Below, in pieces: positions 17,435 to 27,094 of a stretch of 64,000 bases of DNA. Numbering within the stretch: the first letter of the stretch is position 1; the number at the start of each line of letters is the position of its first letter. Source of the DNA: JALORV01 sp963780715. GTDB lineage: Bacteria > Pseudomonadota > Gammaproteobacteria > Burkholderiales > Burkholderiaceae_F. Made by a program: the position numbers and the translations under genes. Where the stretch lies: assembly GCA_963780715.1 (NCBI GenBank), contig CAWADK010000015.1, positions 62,001 through 126,000 of the forward strand, in the 5' to 3' direction. The notes under the pieces were generated by a model, which was not told the origin of the DNA, made no database searches, and saw nothing but the letters and a program-made list of their open reading frames with translations.

Positions 17435-18078
17435 TGGAAGCCTTCACCGTTCACGCCGGGCTGGTGGCGCCACTCGACCGCGCCAATGTCGATACCGACG
17501 CCATCATCCCGAAGCAGTTCCTGAAGTCGATCCGGCGCACGGGCTTCGGTCCGAACCTGTTCGATGAATGGCGCTACCTTGACCACGGCGAGCCGGGCAT
17601 GGACCACGCGCGGCGCCCGTTGAATCCGGATTTCGTGCTCAACCAGAGGCGCTACCAGGGCGCATCGATCCTGCTGGCGCGGAAAAACTTCGGCTGCGGC
17701 TCGTCGCGCGAGCATGCGCCGTGGGCCTTGCAGCAGTCGGGCTTCCGGGCCGTCATCGCGCCCAGCTTTGCCGACATCTTCTACAACAACAGCCTGAAGA
17801 ACGGACTGTTGCCGCTGGTGTTGCCGGAGCTGGTCATCGACCGGCTCTTTCATGAAGTGGCGGCGCATGTGGGCTACCGGCTGACCGTGGACCTGCCACG
17901 TCAGCTGGTCATCGAGGCGGACGGTCGCGAGCACGGGTTCGACATGGCACCGTTCCGCAAGTATTGCCTGGTCAATGGTCTGGACGACATCGGCTTGACC
18001 TTGCGCCACAAGGACAAGATCGAGGCCTTCGAAAAGCAGCGTCTCGCCAGGCAGCCGTGGCTCGTCAAGACGAGCTGA
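17434..18078 (+). CDS. leuD: 3-isopropylmalate dehydratase small subunit
   Basis: A 214-residue swivel-domain partner of LeuC. The GTG at 17434 begins MEAFTVHAGLVAPLDRANVDTDAIIP, the standard LeuD N-terminus; NFGCGSSREHAPWAL near 85-99 is the substrate-recognition block. A longer open frame upstream overlaps the entericidin gene and has no family similarity. The start overlaps the proposed entericidin stop by one base, indicating coupled translation. Confidence 0.95.
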   Translation: MEAFTVHAGLVAPLDRANVDTDAIIPKQFLKSIRRTGFGPNLFDEWRYLDHGEPGMDHARRPLNPDFVLNQRRYQGASILLARKNFGCGSSREHAPWALQQSGFRAVIAPSFADIFYNNSLKNGLLPLVLPELVIDRLFHEVAAHVGYRLTVDLPRQLVIEADGREHGFDMAPFRKYCLVNGLDDIGLTLRHKDKIEAFEKQRLARQPWLVKTS

Positions 18079-18145
18079 CGGCACACTTCGTTCCTGTCGG
18101 CGGGGAGGAGCGGGGTGAACCAGACAGTCCCCGCGCGAGGGTCAC

Positions 18146-19216
18146 ATGAAGATCGCTGTACTGCCGGGTGACGGCATCGGCAAGGAGATCGTTGCCGAGG
18201 CTGTCAAGGTCATGCGCGTGCTCGGCGAAGCTTTCGAGTTCGAGTTTGCCGAGGTCGGCGGCGCCGCGTTCGACGCGCTCGGCCATCCGTTGCCGGAGGC
18301 CACACTCAGGCTGGCACAGGCGGCCGACGCCGTGCTCTTCGGCGCCGTGGGCGACTGGAAATACGACAAGCTCGAGCGTGCGCTTCGGCCGGAGCAGGCG
18401 ATCCTTGGCCTGCGCAGGCATCTGGGCCTGTTCGCGAACTTCCGTCCCGCCATCTGCTATGAGGAGCTGACGCAGGCCTCGAGCCTGAAGCCGGAACTGG
18501 TGGCGGGCCTCGATATCCTGATCGTGCGCGAACTGACCGGCGACATCTATTTCGGCCAGCCGCGCGGGCGCCGCATCTCCCCGGACGGACCCTTCGCCGG
18601 AGCGCCCGAAGCATTCGACACGATGCGCTACAGCCGGCCCGAGATCGAGCGCATTGCGCACGTCGCCTTCAAGGCGGCGCGCAGGCGCGGCCGGAAAGTG
18701 ACCAGTGTCGACAAGGCCAACGTGCTCGAGACCTTCCAGTTCTGGAAGGACGTCGTCACCGAAGTCCATGCCGGCTACGCAGACGTCGAACTCGAGCACA
18801 TGTATGTCGACAACGCGGCCATGCAACTGGTCAAGGCGCCGAAGAAATTTGACGTGATCGTGACCGGCAACATGTTCGGCGACATACTCTCGGACGAAGC
18901 GGCGATGCTGACCGGTTCGATCGGCATGCTGCCCTCCGCTTCGCTCAATGAGCGCGGACAGGGGCTGTACGAGCCGTCGCACGGAAGTGCGCCGGACATT
19001 GCCGGCAAAGGCATCGCCAATCCGCTGGCGACGATCCTGTCGGCGGCGATGATGCTGCGCTACTCGCTCGACCGGGCGCAGCAGGCGGACCGCATCGAGG
19101 CCGCGGTGCGCAAGGTCCTGGCGCAGGGGCTGCGGACCGCGGACATCGCGGCGCCTGGCGCCGCCGCCGTCGGCACGGCGGCAATGGGCGACGCGGTCGT
19201 CGCGGCATTGGGTTGA
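18146..19216 (+). CDS. leuB: 3-isopropylmalate dehydrogenase
   Basis: A 356-residue NAD-dependent beta-decarboxylating dehydrogenase making 2-ketoisocaproate from 3-isopropylmalate. It opens MKIAVLPGDGIGKEIV; VRELTGDIYFGQPRG near 128-142 holds the substrate-binding Tyr, and the metal and cofactor site is NMFGDILSDEAAMLTGSIGMLPSA near 241-264. It lies 67 bases after leuD, third enzyme of the leucine operon. Confidence 0.97.
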   Translation: MKIAVLPGDGIGKEIVAEAVKVMRVLGEAFEFEFAEVGGAAFDALGHPLPEATLRLAQAADAVLFGAVGDWKYDKLERALRPEQAILGLRRHLGLFANFRPAICYEELTQASSLKPELVAGLDILIVRELTGDIYFGQPRGRRISPDGPFAGAPEAFDTMRYSRPEIERIAHVAFKAARRRGRKVTSVDKANVLETFQFWKDVVTEVHAGYADVELEHMYVDNAAMQLVKAPKKFDVIVTGNMFGDILSDEAAMLTGSIGMLPSASLNERGQGLYEPSHGSAPDIAGKGIANPLATILSAAMMLRYSLDRAQQADRIEAAVRKVLAQGLRTADIAAPGAAAVGTAAMGDAVVAALG

Positions 19217-19253
19217 TGGATAGCGTTGGACAACAGACGGGCAAGAGGCTGAT

Positions 19254-20381
19254 ATGAAGTTAGGCATCGTCGGGTGGCGCGGCATGGTGGGATCGGTCCT
19301 GATGGATCGCATGAGCGCCGAGAAGGACTTCGAACTGGTCGACACCACCTTTTTCAGCACGTCGAATGCCGGTGGCGCGGCGCCCGCGGTGCCGCGCGCG
19401 CAGCAGACGCTCAAGAACGCCGATGACATCGCCGCGCTGACTGCTCAGGACGTCGTCATCACCTGCCAGGGCAGCGACTACACAAAGGAGGTCTATCCGA
19501 AGCTGCGTGCGACCGGCTGGAACGGCTACTGGATCGACGCCGCCAAGACGCTGCGCATGGCCGACGATGCGGTGATCATCCTCGACCCGGTCAACCGGCC
19601 GGTCATCGATGCGGCGCTGAAGCGCGGCGTCAGGAACTACATCGGCGGCAATTGCACCGTGAGCTGCATGCTGATGGGCGTCGGCGCGCTGTTCAAGCAG
19701 GACCTGGTCGAGTGGATGACCTGCACGACCTACCAGGCGGCCTCCGGCGGTGGCGCGCAGCACATGCGGGAACTGCTGACGCAGTTTGGCACGCTGAACC
19801 TCGAGGTACGCGACCTGCTGGCCGACCCTGCCAGTGCGATTCTCGAGATCGACCGCCGCATCAGCGGCAAACAGCGCGCGCTCGGCGACGATGAGACGCA
19901 GCACTTCATCGTGCCGCTGGCCGGCAACCTGATCCCGTGGATCGACGCGGACCGCGGCGACGGCACCAGCCTCGAGGAGTGGAAGGGCGGCGCCGAGACG
20001 AACAAGATCCTCGGCCGCGGTCCGGGTTTCGGTTCAACCGCGACGCCAATCGACTCCATCTGCGTGCGCATCGGCGCGATGCGCTGCCATTCGCAGTCGC
20101 TGACGATCAAGCTCAGGCGCGATGTCCCGCTCAAGGACATCGAGCAGATGATCCGCACGGACAACGCCTGGGTAAAGCTGATCGCGAACACCAAGGACGC
20201 CAGCATTCGCGAACTGACGCCTGCCGCCGTCACGGGCACGATGTCAATCCCCGTCGGGCGGCTGCGCAAGCTGGCGATGGGTGCCGATTACCTTGGTGCG
20301 TTCACGGTCGGTGATCAGCTGCTGTGGGGAGCGGCCGAGCCGTTGAGGCGAATGCTGCGCATCCTGCTGGGCAAGCTCTGA
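19254..20381 (+). CDS. asd: Aspartate-semialdehyde dehydrogenase
   Basis: A 375-residue enzyme reducing aspartyl phosphate with NADPH to aspartate semialdehyde, feeding methionine, threonine, lysine and diaminopimelate. The NADP loop is GWRGMVGSVLMDRM at 7-20 and the nucleophile is Cys134 in GGNCTVSC. It matches the long Gram-negative Asd type rather than the short usg-like type. It sits 37 bases after leuB, directly before fimV, the order seen in Betaproteobacteria and Pseudomonas. Confidence 0.97.
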   Translation: MKLGIVGWRGMVGSVLMDRMSAEKDFELVDTTFFSTSNAGGAAPAVPRAQQTLKNADDIAALTAQDVVITCQGSDYTKEVYPKLRATGWNGYWIDAAKTLRMADDAVIILDPVNRPVIDAALKRGVRNYIGGNCTVSCMLMGVGALFKQDLVEWMTCTTYQAASGGGAQHMRELLTQFGTLNLEVRDLLADPASAILEIDRRISGKQRALGDDETQHFIVPLAGNLIPWIDADRGDGTSLEEWKGGAETNKILGRGPGFGSTATPIDSICVRIGAMRCHSQSLTIKLRRDVPLKDIEQMIRTDNAWVKLIANTKDASIRELTPAAVTGTMSIPVGRLRKLAMGADYLGAFTVGDQLLWGAAEPLRRMLRILLGKL

Positions 20382-20465
20382 CGTCAGGGCGGCGGGTGTT
20401 GCGGGCCACACGACGGCCCGATTCCATTTCTCACATAAAGGCGTGAGTTACGGCTATTTCTAAGC

Positions 20466-20494
20466 TTGCCGCCCTAAGTCCATGATGTTATGTT
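20466..20494 (+). promoter_or_regulatory. Sigma70-like promoter for fimV
   Basis: TTGCCG at 20466-20471 and TATGTT at 20489-20494 with a 17-base spacer. Initiation would fall near 20501, just before the chosen ATG at 20527 and after the earlier in-frame ATGs, which supports the start choice. Confidence 0.5.
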
Positions 20495-20526
20495 CGAAAA
20501 ACGATTCTGATAAGGCAGGGGGCGGA

Positions 20527-23515
20527 ATGCCATCCGACAAATTCACGCGCGCGCCCATGTGGTGCGCGCTTTCGCTTGCGTTCGGTATCGGGCTGGCGTC
20601 GCCCGCTGTGGACGCGGCGGGGCTTGGCCGCCTTTCCGTCCAATCCGGCCTTGGGCAGCCGCTGCGCGCCGAACTCGAGGTCACCTCGGTTGGTCGCGAT
20701 GAGGCGCCCACCCTGGCGGTGCGGCTGGCGCCGCCGGCAGCGTTCCGGGCCGCCAACCTCGAATACAACGCCGCGCTGACGAACCTGCGCTTTGCGCTCG
20801 ATCGGCGCACGGATGGCAACTACGTCGTGCGCATCAGCTCGGCGCAGCCGGTCAACGAGCCGTATCTGGACGTGATGATCGAACTCACGTGGGCCACCGG
20901 ACGCGTGATCCGCGAGTACACCGTCCTGCTGGACCCGCCGGCCCTCAAGTCGCAGCCCGACATCGTGGCGCCTGCCGCGCCACCGGCGCCGGTCGCCGCC
21001 GCACCCGTGCCGGCCATGCCCGCCCCGCGCGCTACCGCGCCGGCTCCGGCGCCTACCGCGCCGATGGCGGCTGCTCCGGCCCCTGCCCCGGCCCCGAGCC
21101 CCGCGCCTGCGCCCAAGGCCGCACCGGCACCGTCGACCGCTTCGGGCGGCAGCTACACCGTCAAGTCGGGCGATACGCTCGGCAAGATCGCCAATCAGAA
21201 CCGCAGCGCGGCATCGCTGGACCAGATGCTGGTCGCACTCTTCCGCGCCAACCCCGAAGCATTCATCAATAACAATATGAACCTGCTGCGTGCCGGCGCG
21301 CAGCTCTCGATTCCCAGCGACGCCGAAGCGGCCGGAGTATCGGCGCCCGATGCGCGCAAGGAAGTCGTCGCCCAGAGCGCCGACTTCGCCGCCTATCGCA
21401 GCCGGCTTGCGCAGGCAGCCGGCGGAGCAGCTCCGGTGGCCAAGGCCCCGGCGGCCGCGGCGGGTGGAGGGCAGGTCACGACCAAGGTCGAAGACCGCAG
21501 CGCCACCGCCAAGCCCGGTGGCGACCAGCTGAAGATCGCCAAGGCGGATGACAAGGCCACGGCCGCGGCTGCGGCCGCCGCGAAGGCCGACGAGGCCGCG
21601 GCGAAGCAGCGGGCGTTGAAGGAAGAGCAGGAGCGCGCCGCCCAGCTGAAGAAGACGAACGAAGCGATCCAGAAGGCGCTCGAAGTACAGAGCAAGGCGG
21701 GTGCACAGGCCCAGAAGCAGGCCGAACAGGCCAAGGCAGCCCCGGCTGCCGCACCGCCGCCGCCCGCGCCAGCCGTGGCTCCGCCAGCTCCGGCCCCCGC
21801 GCCGGTTGCGGCCGCGCCGGCTCCGACGCCGCCAACCCCCGCTCCGGCGCCTGCACCAGAGCCCATGAAGGCCGAGGCAGCGAAGGCCGAGGCGCCGGTG
21901 GCCGCCGCTCCGGCGCCTGCGCCAGCACCCGCACCCGTCAAGAAGGCCGCGCCGCCGCCACCACCGCCGGCCGAAGAGCCGGGCTTCATGGATGACCTGC
22001 TCGGCAACACGACGACGCAGCTTGGCCTTGCGGGCATCGTCGCGCTGCTGGCCGGACTATTTGGCTGGAGCTGGTATCGCAAGCGCAAGGCTGAAGGCGG
22101 CAGCAAGTTCAAGGACACCGAGGAAGGGCTTGCAGGCCAACTCGCTCTTTGGCGCCACCGGCGGCCAGAGCGTCGACACGGGCACCAGCACTTTCAACTC
22201 GAGCTTCATCCCGGCCGCTTCGCAACTCGACTCGAACGAGGTCGATCCCGTCGCCGAGGCCGACGTCTATATCGCCTACGGTCGCGAAGAGCAGGCCGAG
22301 GACATCCTCAAGGAAGCGCTGCGCATGCAGCCCGACCGTCATGCGGTCCGCGTCAAGCTGCTCGAGATCTTCTCGCGGCGCGGCGACAAGGCTTCGTTCA
22401 TGGCGATGATCGAAGACCTGCGCGACCGCACCGGTGGAGCCGGCGAGGACTGGGAAAAGGCCATCAAGCTCGGCCACGCGGTCGATCCGAACCATCCGAT
22501 GTTTGCCGGTGCGGCGCCCGATACGGTGGGCCGCGGGCCGACCACGGGCTTCCGGCTCGATCCGAACACCAAGGGACGTGGTCCCTCGACGCTGGGCGGC
22601 GGCCCGACGTCGGGTCTCGATCTCGGTGGCCTGCGTGGCGCCGACTCCGTCATGGACGCCGGAGGCAATGCTCCTCCGCTGACCAAGATGGTCGTCGACA
22701 CCCGCATGACCGGCGCCGACACGACGATGTCCGTCGGCGATACGAAGATGCCGGCCGACACCAAGATGTCGGGACCGATGACGACGTCAGCACCGACGAC
22801 GCAGTTCCGCGCGACCCTGCCGGGCGGACAGCCGACCACGGGCCTGACTCCGCCGGCTCCGGCTGCCGCAGCGGCGCCCGATTTCGCGTCGCTCGATTTC
22901 GATCTTGGTCCTACCAAGATGAACCTCGATCCGCCGACGAAGATGCCGACGCTCGATGCGCCGACGCGGCCGACGGAAATGGACTTCGGATTCAAGCCGA
23001 CCAGCCCGGTGGGCCGCACCGAGCCGCCGGCTCTCGCCGACCTGAATATCGCCCTGCCACCGACGTCGCCGGTGCTGCAGCCGACCGCAACCGGTGCCGG
23101 CCTGATTCCCGACCTCGACCTGAACATTCCGTCGACCAAGATGCCGACGCCGGTGACCGCAGAAGCACTGTCGCGGCCGACCGTCATCGGCAAGAAGCAG
23201 CCCGTGACCGCCGAGGTCGGGTCGTTGCCCGACGAACAGGCCCAGCGCCTGACGGCCAACACGGACCAGGCGACGGTGCCGCTGATCGACTTCGACCTGT
23301 CCGCGGTCAGCCTCAACCCGACGACGAAGCGGGGCGAGACCGAACCCGGCAGCGCGCTGGCACAGCAGATGGCGACCAAGCTCGACCTCGCCCGCGGATA
23401 TATCGACCTCGGTGTGAAGGACGGCGCGCGTGAACTGCTGGACGAAGTGATGCGCGACGGCACCCGCGAACAGCGCCAGGCGGCCGTTGAACTGATCAAG
23501 CAGATCGAAGGCTGA
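20527..23515 (+). CDS. fimV: FimV family polar hub / pilus-motility protein (one-base frame break)
   Basis: Large single-pass inner-membrane hub with a peptidoglycan-binding periplasmic part. Order: signal peptide, FimV N-domain (GLGRLSVQSGLGQPLRAELEV), Pro/Ala-rich linker, LysM (GGSYTVKSGDTLGKIANQN), Ala/Lys coiled coil, a second Pro/Ala linker, transmembrane helix (LGLAGIVALLAGLFGWSWYRK), then a cytoplasmic acidic part ending in the FimV C-terminal domain (DLARGYIDLGVKDGARELLD). Near 22124-22136 the frame shifts by one extra base between KDTEEG and LQANSLFG. The cytoplasmic region carries repeated DTKM/PTKM motifs. FimV recruits type IV pilus and chemosensory components at the pole; there are no pilus genes here. 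ATG 20527 has a GGGGGCGGA site upstream. Confidence 0.88.
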
Positions 23516-23559
23516 ACTCGGCGGGCCTGCGCCCGCCGGGCCGCTTCGGCGCGCATCCC

Positions 23560-24378
23560 GTGCGCATCGCGCTCGGCATCGAGTATGACGGCGCCGGCTT
23601 CAACGGCTGGCAGACCCAGGCTGACGGCTGTTCGGTGCAGGACGCCGTCGAGCGCGCCCTGGCGGAAATTGCGGGTGGCACCGTCGCGACAATCTGCGCC
23701 GGGCGCACGGACGCCGGCGTCCATGCCCTCGATCAGGTCGTCCACTTCGACACGAGTACCGAGCGACCCCTTACTGCGTGGGTGCGCGGCGCCAATCGCT
23801 TTCTTCCTCCCGCCGTGGCCGTGCGCTGGGCACGCGTGATGCCGGAGGACTTCAACGCGCGCTTTGCGGCGCGGCGTCGACGGTACGACTACTGGATCCT
23901 GAACGACGCCGTCCGATCCCCTCTTGCCCATGGGCGCGCGACGTGGTTCTTCCGGCCGCTCGACGAAGCCGCGATGCAACGAGCCGCCGACCATCTGGTC
24001 GGCACCCACGACTTCAGTTCGTTCCGCGCGGCCGAGTGCCAGGCCGCTTCGCCAGTGCGCGAACTGCACGAACTCTCGGTGCGGAGGTTCGGACGCTGGA
24101 TCCGTGTCAGCACGACTGCCAATGCGTTCCTGCACCACATGGTGCGGAACATCGTGGGAGCCCTGGTCTATGTCGGAACCGGGCGCCACGCGCCTGAGTG
24201 GATCGTCGAGCTGCTGGCGGCGCGCGATCGCACGCGCGCGGCGCCAACGCTCGGGGCGGAAGGCCTTTACCTCGCCCGGGTCGAGTACGATGACCGATTC
24301 GACTTGCCGTTGCCCGGGGCCATCTTCCCGCACTGGTTGAATGCGAACACGGATCAAGATCTGCGGCCTGACGCGTGA
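23560..24378 (+). CDS. truA: tRNA pseudouridine synthase A (positions 38-40)
   Basis: A 272-residue enzyme isomerising uridines 38-40 in tRNA anticodon stems. The catalytic Asp51 lies in CAGRTDAGVHALDQVVHF and the conserved HHMVRNIVGALVYVGTGR is near 188-205. It starts with GTG at the conserved strand MRIALGIEYDGAGFNGWQ. It overlaps trpF by 38 bases, an unusually long overlap suggesting strict co-translation. Confidence 0.95.
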   Translation: MRIALGIEYDGAGFNGWQTQADGCSVQDAVERALAEIAGGTVATICAGRTDAGVHALDQVVHFDTSTERPLTAWVRGANRFLPPAVAVRWARVMPEDFNARFAARRRRYDYWILNDAVRSPLAHGRATWFFRPLDEAAMQRAADHLVGTHDFSSFRAAECQAASPVRELHELSVRRFGRWIRVSTTANAFLHHMVRNIVGALVYVGTGRHAPEWIVELLAARDRTRAAPTLGAEGLYLARVEYDDRFDLPLPGAIFPHWLNANTDQDLRPDA

Positions 24379-24973
24379 GGCCGATGTCGAGGCGGCGGTT
24401 GCCGCCGGTGCCGATGCGCTGGGCTTCAACTGCTACGCCAAGAGCCCGCGCCATGTCGCGCCGGCTCGCCTGCGTCCCCTGACGCGGGGCCTGCCGCCCT
24501 TTGTCACTCCGGTGCTGCTGTTCGTCAACGCGCCGTCCGATCTCATCGAGGATGCATTGGCCGCCGTCCCCAACGCCCTGCTGCAGTTCCACGGCGATGA
24601 GCACGAGGCGGCCTGCAGCCGCTACGGGCACCCCTATGTGCGCGCGCTGCGGATGGAAGAAGGGGTCGATTTGTTAGACTCCGAACGCCATTTCCCTTCG
24701 GCGGCGGCGATGCTGCTGGATGCACCGTCGGCCGGTTATGGTGGCAGCGGCAGCACGTTCGACTGGAACCGCATCCCTTTGCGGCGTTCGAAGCCGCTGG
24801 TGCTGGCCGGAGGCCTCGTGCCGGGCAATGTCGGCGATGCGATCCGGCGCGTTCGGCCCTATGCCGTCGATGTCAGCAGCGGCGTCGAAGATGCTCCAGG
24901 ACTCAAGAACTCAGTGCGCATGAACCAATTCATCGCGGCCATCCGCGCCGCCGACCAGGCCCTGTCTGCATGA
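24341..24973 (+). CDS. trpF: Phosphoribosylanthranilate isomerase
   Basis: A 210-residue TIM barrel, third step from anthranilate to tryptophan. MRTRIKICGLTREADV carries the catalytic Cys8; LQFHGDEHEAAC, VLAGGLVPGNV and VDVSSGVEDAPGLKN are family blocks, with the catalytic Asp in YAVDVSSGVE. It overlaps truA at its start and trpB at its end (the trpB ATG lies four bases before its end). Confidence 0.96.
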   Translation: MRTRIKICGLTREADVEAAVAAGADALGFNCYAKSPRHVAPARLRPLTRGLPPFVTPVLLFVNAPSDLIEDALAAVPNALLQFHGDEHEAACSRYGHPYVRALRMEEGVDLLDSERHFPSAAAMLLDAPSAGYGGSGSTFDWNRIPLRRSKPLVLAGGLVPGNVGDAIRRVRPYAVDVSSGVEDAPGLKNSVRMNQFIAAIRAADQALSA

Positions 24974-26221
24974 AGCCCTACGACCTGCCAGACCAACGCG
25001 GCCACTTCGGGCCGTACGGCGGCGTGTTCGTTGCCGAAACGCTGATGCACGCGCTCGGCCGAACTGCGCGACGCGTACGCGAAGTATCAGAACGATCCGG
25101 AGTTCGTCGCCGAGTTTCGCAATGAACTGAAGCACTATGTCGGCCGCCCGAGCCCGATCTACCATGCCCGGCGCTGGAGTGAAGAACTGGGTGGTGCGCA
25201 GATCTATCTGAAGCGCGAGGACCTGAATCACACCGGCGCGCACAAGGTGAACAACACGATCGGCCAGGCGCTGCTCGCCCGGCGCATGGGCAAGCCGCGT
25301 GTGATCGCGGAAACCGGCGCCGGACAGCACGGCGTGGCCACGGCGACCGTGGCGGCGCGCTACGGCATGAAGTGCGTCGTGTACATGGGGAGTGAAGACG
25401 TCGGTCGCCAGGCCGCCAACGTGTACCGCATGAAGCTGCTGGGCGCCGAGGTCGTGCCCGTCGAAAGCGGTTCGCGCACGCTGAAGGATGCGCTGAACGA
25501 GGCGATGCGCGACTGGGTGACCAACGTCGAGAACACGTTTTACATCATCGGCACCGTCGCCGGACCGCATCCGTACCCGATGATGGTGCGCGACTTCAAC
25601 TCGGTCGTCGGCAAGGAGTGCCTGTGGCAGATGCCCGAGATGGTCGGGCGCCAGCCTGACTATGTGATCGCCTGCGTGGGCGGCGGCAGCAACGCGATGG
25701 GCATTTTCTACGACTACATCCCGCACGAGCAGGTGAAGCTGGTCGGCGTCGAGGCCGCCGGCGAGGGGCTGACGACGATGCGCCACGCCGCCAGCCTGCA
25801 GCGCGGCACGCCGGGCGTGCTGCACGGGAACCGCACCTACCTGCTGCAGGACGAGAACGGCCAGATCACCGAGACGCACTCGGTGAGCGCAGGACTCGAC
25901 TATCCGGGCGTTGGGCCCGAGCACGCATGGCTGAAGGACAGCGGCCGGGCCGAGTATGTCGGTGCGACCGACGATGAAGCGCTGAAGGCGTTCCACGACT
26001 GCTGCCGGATCGAGGGGATCATCCCCGCGCTGGAGTCGAGCCATGCGCTGGCGTACGCCGCGAAGCTCGCGCCGACGCTGCCGCGGGACAAGGTGCTGCT
26101 GGTGAATCTCTCGGGCCGGGGCGACAAGGACCTGCACATCGTCGCCGAGGCGAGCGGCCTGGAATTTTTCTGCCGCGCGTCGTGCCGCGAGGCGACTCTT
26201 GCCTATCGGAAGAAGGCCTGA
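24970..26221 (+). CDS. trpB: Tryptophan synthase beta chain (one-base frame break near codon 30)
   Basis: PLP enzyme joining indole and serine. Codons from ATG 24970 read the TrpB N-terminus (FGPYGGVFVAETLMHAL). Near 25055-25058 an extra G shifts the frame, after which AELRDAYAKYQNDPEF and the rest follow in the next frame. The Schiff-base lysine is in NHTGAHKVNNTIGQA, the phosphate-binding GGGSNAMG is near 230, and the C-terminus ends at 26221. Without the extra base the protein is about 416 residues. Since tryptophan synthesis is otherwise intact here, this looks like a sequence error. Confidence 0.93.
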
Positions 26222-27039
26222 TGTCACGCATCGCGAGGCGCTTTGCGGATCTGAAGGCCGCGGGACGGAAGGGCCTGATCCCGTACATCGCGGCCGGTGA
26301 TCCATCGCCCGAACTCACGGTGCCGCTGATGCTGGCGCTGGCGCGCGCCGGAGCCGATGTCATCGAACTCGGTGTTCCATTTTCCGATCCGATGGCCGAT
26401 GGTCCGGTGATCCAGCGAGCGACCGAGCGCGCGATCAAAAATGGCGTCGGGCTGCGGCAGACGATCGAGTTCGTGCGGCAGTTCCGGCAGACCGACACCA
26501 CCACGCCGGTCGTGCTGATGGGCTATGCCAATCCGATCGAGCGCATGGGCCGCAACGAGTTCGCCGACGCGGCGCGTGCGGCCGGCGTCGACGGTGCGCT
26601 CGTCGTCGACTACCCGCCGGAGGAGTGCGCCGAGTTCGCCGCAACCATGCGCGCGGCGGGAATCGATCCGATCTTCCTGCTGGCACCGACCTCGACCGAC
26701 GCACGCATCGAGGAGGTCGCGCGCCATGCGGCCGGCTACCTCTACTACGTCAGCCTGAAGGGAATTACCGGTGCCGGTCACCTCGACGTTGCCAGCGTGG
26801 CGGCCAAGCTGCCACTCATACGCCGGCACACCGAGGTTCCGGTCGGCGTCGGTTTCGGCATCCGCGATGCGGCGAGTGCCGTCGCAGTGGCGCAGGTTGC
26901 CGATGCGGTCGTCGTCGGTTCGCGGTTGATCCAGGAAATGGAAGCGGTGCCGCGCGAGCGTGCTGTCGAAGCTGTGGAGGCGCTGGTCGCGGGGTTTCGC
27001 CAGGCGCTCGATGCGATGAAGATCCCGAAAGCCGCATGA
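26221..27039 (+). CDS. trpA: Tryptophan synthase alpha chain
   Basis: A 272-residue TIM barrel that splits indole-3-glycerol phosphate and channels indole to TrpB. Catalytic Glu49 and Asp60 lie in VIELGVPFSDPMADGP. Later blocks are YYVSLKGITGAG and GVGFGIRDAASA, which bind the phosphate. The ATG overlaps the trpB stop (TGATG). Normal length. Confidence 0.97.
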   Translation: MSRIARRFADLKAAGRKGLIPYIAAGDPSPELTVPLMLALARAGADVIELGVPFSDPMADGPVIQRATERAIKNGVGLRQTIEFVRQFRQTDTTTPVVLMGYANPIERMGRNEFADAARAAGVDGALVVDYPPEECAEFAATMRAAGIDPIFLLAPTSTDARIEEVARHAAGYLYYVSLKGITGAGHLDVASVAAKLPLIRRHTEVPVGVGFGIRDAASAVAVAQVADAVVVGSRLIQEMEAVPRERAVEAVEALVAGFRQALDAMKIPKAA

Positions 27040-27094
27040 AAGTGCGCAGCTTTCCCCGCAGGTTGATCCGCAGGACATCGTCCGGAGGTTGCCG

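Noticed and set aside
20402..20420. Terminator after asd
   Set aside because: CGGGCC/GGCCCG is only a 6-bp stem and is not followed by a T-run.
22339..24429. A 696-codon open frame on the minus strand opposite fimV and truA
   Set aside because: It is antisense to two well-identified genes, its composition is Arg/Ser/Ala/Val-rich as expected from the complement of GC-rich coding DNA, and no domain is recognisable.
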